Shown piece by piece: positions 39,687 to 54,371 of a stretch of 64,000 nucleotides of DNA. The translations under genes were made by a program, and so were the position numbers. The DNA is from Tetrahymena thermophila SB210 (taxonomy: Eukaryota > Ciliophora > Oligohymenophorea > Hymenostomatida > Tetrahymenidae), in contig NW_002476355.1 in the NCBI RefSeq assembly GCF_000189635.1, positions 186,001-250,000 on the forward strand, read 5' to 3'. Each line of letters starts with the position of its first letter. The first letter of the stretch is position 1. The notes beneath the pieces are model-generated. The model saw only the letters and a list, made by a program, of their open reading frames with translations. It did not search any database and was not told the DNA's origin.

Positions 39687-41423
39687 TTTAGTTTTAATCT
39701 TTAACTATTTATTTTATTTAAATACTTTATATATTAAACTAATTAATATTTATGTTAAAAAACAGACAGACCACTTTCTTCACAAAGTTATTTTTAAGTG
39801 TAAAGCTAAAAAAAAGTAATATTTACACAAAATCAAAAAATAAATAAGAAAATAAATATGTAAATTGAATGGTGATTTGTTTGCCTGAAAATATTTATTT
39901 CTTCTCTGTTAAATGTTTTGATCAATTTATTTAAAATATAAAATAATTACTGGTTTATGATATTACTAATAAATTTTGATTAAAAAAATTAAAAAAAGTA
40001 CCAATTATTTCTGATTTATTTTACTTTTAGATTTGTAAAATAATCATAGATATGCAGATAGATTTATTTTGATCTATCTTTCATAATTCAATTAACAATC
40101 AAAGGCTTAAAAAGCATATCTGCCAATGAATTATAATCAACATCTGTAAAAGTAAATAAATAAATATAAATAGAGTAAAGAAAAAAAAATATATATATAA
40201 TGTAGTTCTCATTTTTTAACACTACCCCATAAATTTTTGAAAATTTTTTAGGCATTAATTTAAAAAATTTTTCTTAATTTTTAGGGTTAATATAATTTGT
40301 GGTGAATTAATGAGACCTTACAGTATATTTCTACTTATTGGATATTACATGTAAAAACAATATAATTTGTAAATTAAATTAAAGATGTCATAAATAAAAA
40401 TAGTGTTCTTGCTCTTGTAAATGATAAATATTCTATATTTAAAATAAATTTAAATTTTTAAGAGTAAAAATTTTGTTTCAAAGATAAAATATGATTTTTA
40501 TTGTTTGTTTAAATTAAAAAGAGTGAAATTAAGTAAAAAAAATTTGATCAATCTAAAATTTTAAATATTGGTTGATATTTGATTAATTTTATGAATAAAT
40601 TTAATAATTTACTAAACTATTACGACATTAGATCATATTACTATTTATTCAACTAGACAAATACTTCAAAATCAGTATAAATTTACAAAAATTGTAACAA
40701 ATAAATTCATTCCAAGGATCAATCAAAGTTATTTGTTTTTTAGTAGATTTTAAGAAAATATATTTAATTAAATTTTTATACATAAAATGAATTTGCTATC
40801 TTTAGCATTCATTGAAAAATATAAATAATTTTATTTATTTGATAAATAACGAAAGGTATCTTGAATGAAATACATGACAGACAATCAATTATTTTAGTAA
40901 AAGTATTATTTAGTCTAATAAAAGATTTTGTGATTTGTTTTTACTATTACAGATTATTGATTGATTAAAAATGTTAAAATTTTCAAAATTCATTAGGTTT
41001 GTTTAAATCAAATTAATCAAAATAAAATTTAGATCTAGTTTGAAAAATATAATTTAACAGATCAGATAAAATCAACATAGCAATTAACTGACAATACATA
41101 CATAATTAAATTAAACTTTTCATTTTACAGTAGAGCCTTTCTCTTTACTTATTATCTATGTAAGAAGGTAAATTTTAAAGCAATAAATAAATACAATAAT
41201 TTCATACAATAAATGGTAAATATTTTAACATACATTTATTTATATTAAATAATTATTTCTTTCCTAATATACTTTACCAATTCTAGAGATAATTAATATT
41301 TTACCAATTTTTTAATTTTTATTAAAGTAAATTTTTTTCATAATTTTTAGCTTGCTCATAAAAAAAGTGAAAATAATTAGCACTTATTTTCAATTCATCA
41401 ATTTTTAATAGTACTATTTAATA
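39687..41423. other. Intergenic spacer between copies 5 and 4
   Basis: This is 1.7 kb of AT-rich DNA without a recognisable gene. It contains the shared upstream motif of copy 4. The stretch at 40200-40300 is slightly less AT-rich but shows no coding frame. Confidence 0.6.
39881..39894 (-). promoter_or_regulatory. Shared upstream motif, copy 4
   Basis: The minus strand reads ATATTTTCAGGCAA about 195 bases upstream of the copy 4 start. GGCAA replaces GGTAA, which would make it a GC-type rather than GT-type donor if it is a splice site. Confidence 0.28.
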
Positions 41424-44400
41424 TCATGGATTCTTAAAATACTATTAAGTTACCTAGTTTTGAATTATCATGTCTATGTGAAAGTTAGTTAAAAGTAGCT
41501 TAGTTTCACTGATTTCTTTTTTAAATTTTTTGTAGAGAGACATCCATACAACAGAAATAGCGAAAAAGATTAATGCAATCTAAACAATCATCAGTATTGT
41601 AATCATTTCTATTATATAATTGGTGTATTTCTCATTTTAGTTTAAAAAAAAATTCTCAAATGAAAAAATTAATTATTAGATTAGAAAATTAGAATTATAA
41701 ATATCTATGAGATTATTCTTTGTGTACTACTAGCCTATAATGCTTTAGGTTATATTTGATCTCAAATCATTACTTTCGGTTTAAATAACTGAGTATCCTT
41801 CATATACAGAAAACCATTATTTGAATAAATTAGCTAGGTATTAAAAAGATAAAATAAATCCTCTTTAAAAATTTCCATTCAATAATGTCTAACATTGCTA
41901 TCCATGGGTGTGAACCTTAAAATATTTATTACATAATGTTTGGTTATTAATTTAATCCAAATAGCTGCATACATCATCCAATAATAATCTATTGAAATAG
42001 TTTTCCCTTTAGCTAGAATCATATCTTTCATTTGTTTCATAATTTGTTAGGCTTTTTATTTGACTTAAGATTTTTTCATTTTACTTTGTCAGATATTTTC
42101 CAAAAACGAAAAAAAAATTTTATTTCAAAATAGGCCCATAAAATGCCATTTCCCATATCTTATAATGAACAACCTCGAAACTTAAAATATGCTAGGATGA
42201 GCTTAGTAGAATTTCTCTTTATTTTAATGAAATACTCGATTCTTCTACAAATTAATTTATGCTAATTAGATTAAAAGTAGGATAAACCATAAAGGGACTG
42301 ATAGCTAATAATGAAAGTAAAACATATTTGGTTCTAAAAGGTTTAGGCTAACTAAAAGAAGCTATTTATCTTTGCCTTTAAGGAAATTTTATTTAGTTAT
42401 TCGAAGCATCATTTTTATTTGAATTTTTAGTAATTGTTTGATTTTAACTATTTTCTTTTTTTCTTTTTTATTTTTAGCTCTTTTAAGAATCAGCCACAGC
42501 TGTAATAAGCTGTTAAGAACTTATTGATTTCAATGACTACATTAAATTAAAATTGTCTTGATTTTTATTTTCAGTTTGTGTTTTTTGAAATTCATCTAAA
42601 TGATTCAAATAGATGTTAAATAAATTGATATAGTTCTAGAGTAGCTTAGGAGGAAATGTTCCTAAAAGCTTGAGAATTTAGTATTATTAAGATTTGAAGT
42701 AAAACATGAAAGGAACAGCTATTATTATTAAGCAAGTTGCAGAAACCAAAGTCTAAATTAACTAATATAATTAAGTTTATTTGAATTTGATGTAGAGTTT
42801 TATTAATTGATCATTTATCATTGTTTAAATTTTTTAAATAGAGACATTAAATAGTTAGAAATTCGTAAAAATAACTGATTCAGGGGTATATTCTTGATTA
42901 TTACCTTACAAGTAAAGCTAGTTCAAGCATGATTATATTAGCAGCATGGAGTATAAAATTGTATTGTTAGAAACTTATCTAGTAAATATTGTCTAATCAT
43001 AAAAATCACTGGTTGTTTATATTTCAGTTTATGAGATATACTAAAAGAATTCCTCATCTTTAGATTAAAAGATTTTATTGATGTTTTAGCTGTATTGCAT
43101 AACTGCCCTTTTTGAGTGGTAATTACTAATACTTTGTAAGTAAGAAAGTTCAGTTATGTTATTTGAAGTATCAAGGGGATTAATTATAACACGATCTAAA
43201 TTCAAAATATTCTAAAATACAAAAGCATTATTGGAAAAACCTTATTCTTTGAAGAATTGAGAAACAGACTCTTTGATTAAAGTAGCATAGTTAAATTTGT
43301 TAAATAAATTAGTAATTTAACTTAAGCTACTTAAATTGATAAAATAGAAAGTTAAAGTGATAGCTTATAAAAAAATGATTGATGTGAAACCTGTTAAAAT
43401 AATTAACCTAATAATCCTATTGTTTGTGTTTTAAGTTATTTTTTTGAAGATTTTTTTCTTTATTGACAATTAAGAGCCTTAAAAACTATTTGACGCTTGA
43501 TATTATTCTTCTTATTAATTGAATTAATTATCATTTTTATTTTCGTTCTTTTCATTTTTAAAAGGTTTTTTTAGTCTTTAATCATAATCAAGAGAAAGTT
43601 CTTCTTCTTCCTAAATATTTTCAAATTTGTTTTTTTAGTAGTTTTTATGATTTAATGCTATGCTTAATGGGGAATCTGATGACTTATCAATATTCACTTA
43701 ATTAATTTGAAACCTTATATGCTTTGCATTAATACTCTCATTATTATTCTAATTATGAATTTTATTTGCTTATCTTATCTATGGCTATTATGAAATAAAA
43801 GAAGTCTTTAAGATACTTTTCTGTTTTATATTTGAATTATCTTAACTTTTATCAAATGTTGAGGAACCAATCTAGTTAAGGCTATTAAGATTTATATGAG
43901 ATTGAGTATTTATAAGTTTATTAGATTAGCAAAACAAATGCTGAAAGCTGTGTAATTCCTACCTTGAAGTTAAAAACTCGCTATTTTACTCAAATTAACT
44001 CTATTTTGAAGCTGAATTAACTTGTTAGAAATTACTATCATTTAAAGCTTTGCTTTTTAGGTTCGTAAAATCTTCTCTTGGTATTTCGATGTTAGTATTT
44101 GTTGTCTAATCCTAAATATTTGTCTATGATTAGCTTTCTAAATTATTTCTTGAATCTATTTTAATATATGTAGGTTATCCTTAATTTCTTTAACAATCTT
44201 TTATGTAAGTTGGAAATATAGATAATTAATTTTCTTGAATGGTTGATCCTATTTATTAAAGTGAAATATTTTCCTAGCTTTCTTTAAATATATTATCATC
44301 AAAAAGTTAAAAATCAATATTTAATTATAAACTTAGCTAATTGAGCAAATTTTTCTTGCTCAAATAGGTTTTATCTTCTGAGAACTCTTCTATTTCTAAA

Positions 44401-47231
44401 TATTTAATGTGTCTCATACGGTTAGATTAAAAATTTTTTATTCTAAAAGCAATAGAAAATAGCTTTTCCTATTAATACATTTATTATTTTAAACATTATC
44501 TAAATAATGTAATATCCTTTAATGTCTCTTTTCTTCTTTTTAATAAAAGACTTGACTCATAATAGTTTTCTTCAGATTAATTTTTATCATTCATAATTAC
44601 AAGAATTAAGGGAATAAAGTTAAAAAGTAGCTGATCCTTTAACTATCCTGTTTAAAAAAATAAATTTTAAAAGTTATAAAAATGAAAGCTAAAAAAAAAT
44701 TTTATTAAAAGCAAAATTTCAAATTTCAATATTGTTAAAAATTATTCTAAAGTAAGAAAAAATAGAATTGTTGAAAAGAAAGAGAAATGAGATGATATAA
44801 ACAAAATGAATTTACTTAATGAATACTCTTGTGAAAATACTCTTTCATAAATAAAGCTGCTGATTTCAGTAATTTAAAAGGACTCATTAAAAAATATATA
44901 TTACTTTAGGTCACTTCCTTTTTTGATTAGAGCTGTAACTCCAAAATCATCTAAAAATTTTTCTGTTTTTATTCTTATACTGATTGGAAATATGAAACCT
45001 TTTCCATTCAAAGCAAATGCAAATCTCTAATCTAATTTAAATAAAATATTAATTAATTAATTAATAATATATTTTTAATTTACCTGTACTGATCAATGAA
45101 TCCTTATTTCCTAAATTGATATATTCACTAATTGTCAATTCGTGTACTTCATGTAAAATTTTTGGAAGTAACTCAGAGATTTATTTTCCTAAAACACTGG
45201 CTTAATCTATTTAAAATATTTGTTAGAAATTCGTTGAAGTTCTTTTAATTTCAACGAATTGGCTAATTAGACTAAAGTAAATTGAGCAGTACTAAGGAGA
45301 AAAAACATCTTCTAAATCAAAATTTAAAGTTTGTCTTAGTTTTTTCTTTGATTTCACATTTAAATTAGAAGTATTGTAGAAATCCAAACAAATCTAAAAT
45401 ATTTGTGAAAGGTTGATTAAAACAGAGTCTTTAGAATTAAGAGCGTAAAGTTAATTTTAAATGACTCTTAAATCCTAAATTCGATTTAAATTTTATTAAG
45501 AATTTTTCAACAGCCCTTCTAATTTAAAATAATCTTAACATAAATATTAGAAATATAGTATTTACTTCTATAGCTATATTTTTAAGCTATTTTAGAATTT
45601 ATTTATTAAGATATCGAATGTTATTGGCTCATACATCTATATTTTTTCGTTTTTATTTTTTGAGTTTGTAAAATAATTATTTTCATCTAATAAAGTTGCA
45701 TTATTTATTAGGTTTTATATATATATTAAGCTTGTCCAATTTTTATATTATGTGCATTCTTTCTGCGCTCTAAAAAGTTCTTAGAATGAATAAGTTACAT
45801 TCCTTGTCTGTTCTATTAAAAAGCTTAAGTATGAGAAGAGAATATTCTTTTTCTGAAAAAAATCAGCTTTATTCAAATAATTCTTGTATAAATTAATAAT
45901 TTAATTTATCATAAATTATTTTCTGAAGTCTTAGCCCAAAATATCTTTTACATTTGGAGAGTGGCTATCCTTTTTATAAGTTAAATTGCTTTAATATAAT
46001 TGAATTATGATATTAAAATTTGATACTTGAGTAAATTATGAACAAAAACAGAGATTTTGTGCATCATTTTTTGAACATTTGCTTATGTGATTTATATAAA
46101 GGCTTTCAAAAAATACTCCTTGCTTACGTTCCATATAATCCTCATAGAAATAATTTGTATTTTAGTAAATAAGTCTAATGAAACTATCTAACTAGTGAGT
46201 TGAAAAAACAGTGAGCTCGTCATTGTAAATTCCCATTCTGTAAATATTTTCTTCAACTTTTTTTTAAATTTATATGCCTAATTTTAGTGCTATAGGAATA
46301 GTGATAATTTGAAACATAGCAAACGAATTCTAATTGTTTAATAGACTAATCAAGGCAATCAGACATGAAAGAAACTAAAAGCATGAAAATTATATATACA
46401 TTAATGAAAAAAATTGGGAGTAGTACTTTTTTCTTTTAAAGTAAGCACAAATTTTAAATAGGAAAATGAAGACAAAGACAATCAAAGAACATTTCTATGT
46501 TATAATTTGCGAGAGACAGCAATAAAAACCAATAATCAATCCATAAAGTAGATCAATTCTTGTAAAAGCTTTAGATAATTAATCAGAATCACCAAACGAA
46601 TAGTCATAATCATGTGTTACTTATATAAAAGCTATTTAAAATATTTAATTTTTATTATTTATTTGTAATAGAATAAAATAAATATTTTACCTATTCCCCA
46701 AGTAAAAAGGTAATTTAAATAGAACAATATGTGAATAGAGGAAAAAATATGAGTTTTGAGCATTATAGTAGTAACTTCTAAACTTGGAAGGAAGAGAATA
46801 TAATTATAAATAGAAAAGATGAATGAAGGTATTAAATTCAGCTTAAAAATATTTCTATGATTTTATTTAAAATAAGGATATAAAAATAAAAAACACAAGC
46901 AAGAGATAATCATAAGCAGATTTATGCCAAATACAATAGCAAATGTAATCATTTTAGCAATTTCTATATCTAGAAATTGAGCAAATAGTCTGTACACTGA
47001 ACTCCATTGTATAAGCTTTTTAAAGTAATTTAATTGATCAGATTATAGCTCAGACATTTAAGCACCGTCATTTACAAAAACTACTGCTAATTCCTGAAGC
47101 TACCTTATAGTCATAAGGATTATAGAAATAGAGAAATTTCTACTAAAAGATCGATAGGCAACCCAAAAAATCTCAATATAGAATGAAATTATAATGGATT
47201 TAGAATGATTTTTATCATCTATTTACTTCAT
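41424..47231 (-). CDS. TmcB-like multi-pass membrane protein with PAS-like domain, copy 5
   Basis: Exons are 47231-46691, 46631-46027, 45969-45084, 45031-44816 and 44647-41424. They sum to 5472 nt (1823 aa) with introns of 59, 57, 52 and 168 bp. The start is AAAATG (MKQIDDKNHSKS), then FYIEIFWVA. The intron 2 acceptor is the AAAAAG before GATAGCCAC; an AG 13 bases upstream is out of phase. Exon 3 is 12 nt shorter than in copies 3, 4 and 6 because of in-frame differences. The PAS-like core is VLGKQISELLPK then HELTISEY. The membrane and linker layout is that of the other copies, and the C-terminus is TNFHIDMIIQNQ followed by about ten residues. Function is unknown. Confidence 0.86.
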
Positions 47232-48400
47232 TTTAATTGTTGATTTAATTTTGTTGATTGATTAATTAATTGATTTAAATATTTTATTTTTTCTAAAATA
47301 ATAAAAATATTAAAAAATAAATATCTACTCTGTAATTTATTTCATGCAACAAAAATAGTATTCACCCTAGTATTTGTATTTGGAAAATAGTTTGTTTGTT
47401 AGTTAGTTAGTTATATTAAAATGAACAAAATAATTTCGTTTTATTTACCTTAAAATATGTTAATTTTCTTTTTTATTTCTTCCCAGATTAGTGAATGACA
47501 AATTTAAGTTAATTGTTTTACAGATTTTTATTTACCTAGCAAAATAGAGTAAACTCTAGTTAGACTTCAATTAAAAACAACGAAACTAATAATTTCTGAT
47601 TTAATTTACTTGAGTATATAGAAAATAAATTAATCTATAAATTATTAAACAAATAACCACAGAAAATTGTCACAAAAATTAAATAGAATAGTAATAGTCA
47701 GCGAAATTCACTCAAATTAAAACAGAAAATAAATTAAACCCTAAATAAAAAAATAAATTTTTTTTGTTTGTTTTTGCACATATAGTTAGTTAATTAAAAT
47801 GATCTTAGGAATAATTAATTTAACAAGTTATATTCAATATAGTGTTTATTTAGTATTTTACTTTAGACATAAAGATTTTAGATAGGATTATACATATTTA
47901 TTAACTAAGCAATTCATAAAAGAGTACTTACTTAATTATAATTATATTGTCATTTTAATATTTTATTTATTTATTTATTTATTTAATTATCTATCTATTT
48001 AGTAATCTTAAATATTTATTTAACAAATATATTTTATCGAATTAAATAGAAAAAAATTAATTAGATTTATGTTTAGAATACAAATACATTTCATATTATA
48101 TGTATATATGTATGTATCTATTTTGCTTTATCAATTATATTTATCTATATTGCTTTATTAATTATACTTGTCTACTACTTTACTAATTCTATCTAGTTCT
48201 CTATTGTTTGAGAGTAAATAAACTAAAATAAATAATAAAAAGGCATAAAAACAAACTAACTAAGTGTAAATTTAAATTTAAATTGGCATTTAATACAATT
48301 CAAATAAAGAAACATATAGAATATAGTCAGTTATATTTATTTTACATAAAGCTAATAAATTATTAGTGAAAGTCTTCGAATATTTTATGATTGATTGATT
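47232..48400. other. Intergenic spacer between copies 6 and 5
   Basis: This spacer is AT-rich with no gene seen. It includes the upstream motif of copy 5 and ATTT/ATCT simple-repeat tracts at about 47960-48000. Confidence 0.6.
47443..47458 (-). promoter_or_regulatory. Shared upstream motif, copy 5
   Basis: The minus strand reads ATATTTTAAGGTAAAT about 212 bases upstream of the copy 5 start. It differs from the other copies by A for C in the core (AAGGTAA). Confidence 0.3.
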
Positions 48401-51400
48401 TCATTAATTTTTAAGATATAAAAAAGTAAGATGGTTTTTTAGAATCAAATCAATATGAAAATTAGTTAACAATAACTTGGTTTCGTTGATTGATTTTTTA
48501 AATTTTTTATAGAGTGAAGTCCAAACTATAGAAATAACCAGAAAAATTAAGACTATTTGTAGAGATATTAATGCTGTGTACATTTTAATTATATATTGTA
48601 TGTATTTTTCATTTTAATTTAAAAAAAAGTTTTCAAAAGAGAAGATTAGTTATTAAAATAAGACATTAGAATTGTAAATGTCTAAAAGGTTATTCTTCGT
48701 TTGCTGTATTTTTATAACATTTTCTGTTATATTTTATTGTAAGGTGTTTTAGTAATTTGTTTTATTTTGAATAATTGCATATTATTCGTACATTTAAAAC
48801 CAGTCTCTGTATAAGTTTGTTAAATACTGAAAAGCTAAAATGAATCCTCTTTCGAAATTTTTACTCAATAATTTTTGGCACTCCTCGCTGGTAGTTTATT
48901 TCTTAAAATATGGATTTTGTTATGCGCTATTATTAATAATATCAATATGATTGCACAAATTATCTTCCAATAAATTGCTAAAGTACATCTTTCTTTATTC
49001 TTTTTCATATCTTGAGCTCGTTTCATAATGTGTTATGTTTTTGATTCCACCTAAAACTTGTTCACTTTACTAAGTTATATTTTTTCCATATTAATAAAAA
49101 AAATTCCAATCAAAAATAGGTTAATAAAAAATAGTTTCCCATATCTTGTAATGAACAACTTCAAAGTTAAGTATATATTATGAAGAGCTGAAAAGAATTT
49201 GTCTTTAAGTTAAAGTAGATGTAGATTCATCTACAAATTAATTTACACTAACTAAATTATAAATTGGTTAAATCATGAATGGAATTGCAACTAAAAGAGA
49301 AGCCATAATATATTTTAACTTAAAAGGTCTAGATTATTTGAAAGAAGCTATTTATCTTTATCTTTTAGAAACTATTTAATTACCAAAATTTATATTTTCC
49401 GCCTTATTTGAAGATTTTTATTAACCGTTTTTGTTATTAAATTGAATTAAATTTTATTTGTCATACACTTGTTCAGGAAAAAGTTATTTTGCACTTTAAG
49501 GCTTTACTTATTACATAATATTTGAGGATCTGCTTTTGGGTTAAATTTCTTTTTTTTAAAGCTGCTCTAAGTGATTCAAGCTAATATAAAACAAGCTAAT
49601 TTAGGATTGTAAAAGTGAAGGTGGAAACGATCCTAAAAGTTTTAGTATTTGATATTATTGAGAATTAAAGTAAAACAGGAAAGGCAATGCTATGGCTATT
49701 AAACATACGCAAGAAACTAGTATCTATATTAGCTAATATTATTATATATCCTTAAGCCACTAGTAAGAGTTTATTAATTAATCATATATCATAACTTGGA
49801 TTTTTAAGATAGAGCTATTGAAAGTCTCTAAGTTGGCATAAACAACTGATTCAGGGTAATAATCAGGGTTTGTTCCTTACAAATATAACTAATTTAAATT
49901 TGATGAGAATAAAAGCATTGTGTATAATATTGTATTATTTTTAGTTTCTCTTGTAAAAATAACTTGATCATAAAAGTCACTTATAGTTGCAATTTCAGTT
50001 TCAGAAATATATTAAAAGAATTCTTCATCTTAAGACTTAAGAATTTGATTAATGTTTTTACTAAATTGTCCAGCTGCATTTCTTTAGCGCTTTTGGCTTA
50101 CTGCTTGTCTGTAAGATATTTCTTTAATGATTTAGGAGCTGTTTTAAGGGTTAATTATGTATCGATCCAGATCTAAAATTTGTCTATAATGTAGAGTGTC
50201 GTAATAAAATCCTTATTCCTTGAGAAATTAGTAAACTGATTCGTTAATTAAATTAGCATAGTTAAATTTTTTAAATAAATTAGAAATTGAAATGAGATTA
50301 TTAATGTTAATAAAATAAAATCCTAAAGCACAAGTTTATAGTAAAGCAATAGACATCAGTCCTGTGAATATAATAATTCTAATAATCTTAGTGTGTGTGT
50401 TTTAAGTTATTTTTTTTATGATACTCTTTCTTATCGATTTTGATGAGCTTTGGCTTTCATTTAGCGAGTGTTAATATTCTTCTTCTTTTAATTTATTTAG
50501 CTTCATTTCTGAGATATTTTATTTACTAGGTTGCATTTTAATTTATTTTTCAAAATTATAAGAATTATATTCTTCTTCTTCCTCCTCCTCCTCTGCTGCT
50601 GCTGCTGCTGCCTGGATGCTTTTATGGTTTTAAATTATGCTTTCAGGTGATCCTGATGATTTATCATTTTAAAAATAATTGCACACTGAAAACATTATGG
50701 GAGTACATTCTTAATTAGGTCTGTCAAACTGAATAGTTGTATTCAATTATCTACTTAAAAATTCTTTATGAAATTGAGAAGATTTTTAATTAATTTTTTG
50801 CTTCTCACTTTCATTTGTAGCATTTTTAAAAACACTAGTTAAATTAGAAAATGTATGAGGATTTAAAGGTCTGCTCGATTACAAATTCTAGAAGCTATTG
50901 ATTTCAATCCTAGAAGATAAATTTTCAATTTGTTGTTCACACTGGTTCTTTTTAGAAGCAGAATTACTTTAATAATAATTGTTCTAAGAATTATTTCTTT
51001 TAAAGTTGTTTGTTTCTTCTTCTGCATAACCAAAATTTGTATTTGATTGTTAATCTTAAATATTTAATTGAATTTAACTTTCTAAATCAATCTTTGAATC
51101 AACCTTAAATGAAGTAGAATATTCTTAATTTTTATCTTTACATTTTTCGTTACTATTTAGTAATTTTAAGAATAAATTATCTTGTCTATTTGACATTTGT
51201 TCAGATTTTTAATCATTTTCTTAAGTTTCTCTAATCAAAAAATCATCCAATTAAAAGTCTAAGTCTAAGCATTTACTAAGCAAATTCAGAGATTGTCTTT
51301 TCTCATAAATTGATTTTTCCTCTGCAAAGTTTTCTATTTCTAAATATTTTATATGCTTCATATTTTAAGACTTGAGGTTTCTTATTCTAAACACAAGAGA

Positions 51401-54371
51401 AAACATTCTCTCGTTTACGTAAAAAGTCTATTTAAGATTACTTTTAAAAGAATTTATTTCTAGAGATGTTTCTTTTCTTCTTTTTAACAAAAGACAAGAG
51501 TTATAATAGTTTTCTTAAGACAAACTTTTATCACTAAAAATTCCATCAAGTAAAGGGATAAAATTCAAGATTAGTTGATTCTTTAATTAATCTATTTATT
51601 ATTTATTTATTTATTTATAAAAATATCTTATTTAGTAAATATAACAAAATTTATAAAAAATATTTTTGTATTTATTTTAAAAATTAAATGTATTTTAATT
51701 AATTAATGTATGAATAGGGAAGAGTTATATTAGTCAATCTTGTTATATGATAAAAATATTTTTGGGAAAATAAAAATAATTTTTTAAATATTTATCTTTT
51801 TTTTAATTTATCCAATTAGCTTTAAAAAAAATATAATTTTTATATGAATAAATTGATAAAAATAATTACTTAATGAATACTCCTAAGAAAATATTTTCTG
51901 ATAAATAGTGTGACTGATATCAGTTATTTAAAACAATTCATTAAAAAATATATATTGCTTTTAATCATTAACTTTTTTGATGAAAGCAGTCACTCCGAAA
52001 TCATCATATATGCTTTCCACTTTTATTCTTATATTTATTGGAAATATGAAACCATTTCCATTAATAGCAAATACAAATCTCTCACCTTATTTTTTGAATG
52101 TTTATAAAAAATTAAATTTAGATTTATATTTTTTTAAAATTTGATTACCTTAGCTTATAGTTGAATCAGTATTTCCTAAATTAATAAATTCATCCATAGT
52201 TAGCTCGTGCGCATCAAATAAATCTTTTGGTAACAAATTAGAAACTTATTTCCCTATAATCGCAACTTACTATGTTTCAAATATTTATGAGAAATTTAAG
52301 GAAGTTCTTTTAATATCTATGGTTTTGTTTATAAGACTGCAATAAATTGAACAAGATTAAGGAGAAAATAAATCTTTTAATGGAATAATTGAGCTTGTGT
52401 TTTATAATTTGCTATTTTAAAGCTTTTTAGGATTAGTAGAGTAAAAATCTAAAGTAGATTAAAATATTTGTGAAAGACTATTAAGGGCTAAATTATTTGG
52501 GTGAATATCATAGAGTAGCTTTTAGAGTGTTCTTACATTTTAAATTTATTTCAAATTTAATTTAGAAACATTCATAAGCTCTTCTAAATTAAAATAATTT
52601 GAGCAAAGATATTTGAAATATTCTATTTATTTTAAAATCTAAGATTTTAATCTATTTTTGAATTCTGTCATTAGGAAATCAAATGTAATAGGGTCATGCA
52701 TTTTAATTGTTTAGTTCTCATTAGTTTTATTTCCTTCAAAGTTTTAGCTTAGAGAAGAAGCTCTGTTAATTAGATTCTTAATGTAAATCAAATTAGTCCA
52801 ATTTTTATTTTTGGAATATTCTTGTTGTATTTTAAAAAGTTCTTTGAGCGATTTTGTTTTATTTTTAGATTTTTCAATTAAAAAACTTAAATAAGAAAAT
52901 TCAATTTATTTTTTGTGAAATTTATCCACTTAATTTAAATAATTACTATAGAGATTAGAAATGTAATTTAAAATAAATTACTATCTAAATTCTTATCCTA
53001 ATATTCTTTCTATATTTATCTCTTGAGTGCTATCACTTTTATAGTTCTTTTTTTTTAATTTTTAATGAATGAATTAATTATAAATTTATTTTTGGATAAG
53101 TTAAGTATTTATTATAATAATAAATATACAACTAAATAAATAATTAATATTAATTTAATTTACATTAGTAAATTTGGAACAAAAGCAGAATTTTTATGAA
53201 TTGCTTTTTGAGCATTGACTGATATGAGTTATGTATAGACTTTCAAAAAACACTCCTTATTTATGCTCCATGTAGTCTTCATAAAAGTAATTTAAATTTT
53301 AGCATATTTGTCTAATAAATATTTCAAATTAGTGGGTAGAAAGGTGAGAGAGGTTCTCTAAGCAAAAACCCATTCCGTAAATATATTCTTCTACTTTTTT
53401 CTTGATTTCTTTACCTAGTTTGGCTGAAATAGGAATAATAATCAATACTAGCAAAGCATAAGTAGACTTCAATGAGTTTGGAAGACTAATCAGGACAGAT
53501 ATACTCAAAATAAACTAAAAGCAAGAGAATTGTATGTACAATAATGAAAAAAAATGTGAATAATATTTTTTTCTTTTTAAAAAAGAGCATATTTTGAAAA
53601 ATGCGAAAAATATCAAAATAACCAAAGAATGTTTTTGTGAGATTATTTATGAGAGACAGCAATATATTCCAGCTAAAAACTCACTAAAAATACTAACTCT
53701 TGTTAGGGGATTAGATAATTAATCAGTTTTTTCGAAGGAATAGTCATAATCATGTGTAACCTGGAGAAAAGCTATTATTAAAATTCAATGAATAAATAAA
53801 AATATTTGAGGCTGTATCAAATTTAAATTTTACCTATTCCCCAAGTGATTAAGAAGTTTAAATAGCATAAAACATTAGTAAACGTATCTCTGCTAGAATA
53901 AAGCATTACGGTGGTAACTTCTAAACTAGGTAGAAATAGCAAATAATTGTAGATCGAAAAAACGAGTGAGGGTAATAAGTTTATTCTTCTAATTTTAGTA
54001 TGATCATATTTAATAAATGGAGAATAAAATAAAAAGCCTAAGAAAGAGATAAGCATAAATAAATTAATGCTGAATGCAAATATGAAATATAAAGTATTAG
54101 CATGATCATTAATTAACAATTTAAAACTCTAATATAGAGAGCTCCATTATATAAGTTATTTAAAGAAATTTAACTAATCAGATTGTAGGTTTTCTACCTA
54201 AAGGCCATTATTAACAAATGCTATATTTAGCTCTTAGAGTTATCTCATTACAATAAGAATGAAAGAAATAGGAAAATTTCTTTTATAAGATCTGAAAGCT
54301 ACCCAAAATATCTCTACATAATATTAAATAAACACATTAAACTGTTGGCTGTTGCTTTTTATTTAGTTCAT
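48401..54371 (-). CDS. TmcB-like multi-pass membrane protein with PAS-like domain, copy 6
   Basis: Exons are 54371-53834, 53771-53164, 53046-52149, 52085-51870 and 51591-48401. They sum to 5451 nt (1816 aa) with introns of 62, 117, 63 and 278 bp. The start is AAAATG (MNQIKSNSQQF), then YYVEIFWVAFRSY. Exon 1 encodes clear helices (SINLFMLISFLGFLFYS, IYNYLLFLPSLEVTTVM). Exon 2 is three bases longer than in copies 1-5. The PAS-like core is IIGKQVSNLLPK then HELTMDEF. The linker holds a run of six Ala and seven Glu codons (50570-50611), absent from the other copies. The C-terminal tail is SLYKKFKKSINETKLLLTN. Function is unknown. Confidence 0.87.
50570..50611 (-). repeat. Trinucleotide repeat encoding Ala6-Glu7 in copy 6
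   Basis: On the minus strand this is six GCA codons followed by GAG and GAA codons, at about residues 1085-1097 in the cytosolic linker. It is the most GC-rich spot in the array. It keeps the frame and looks like a slippage expansion. Confidence 0.8.
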
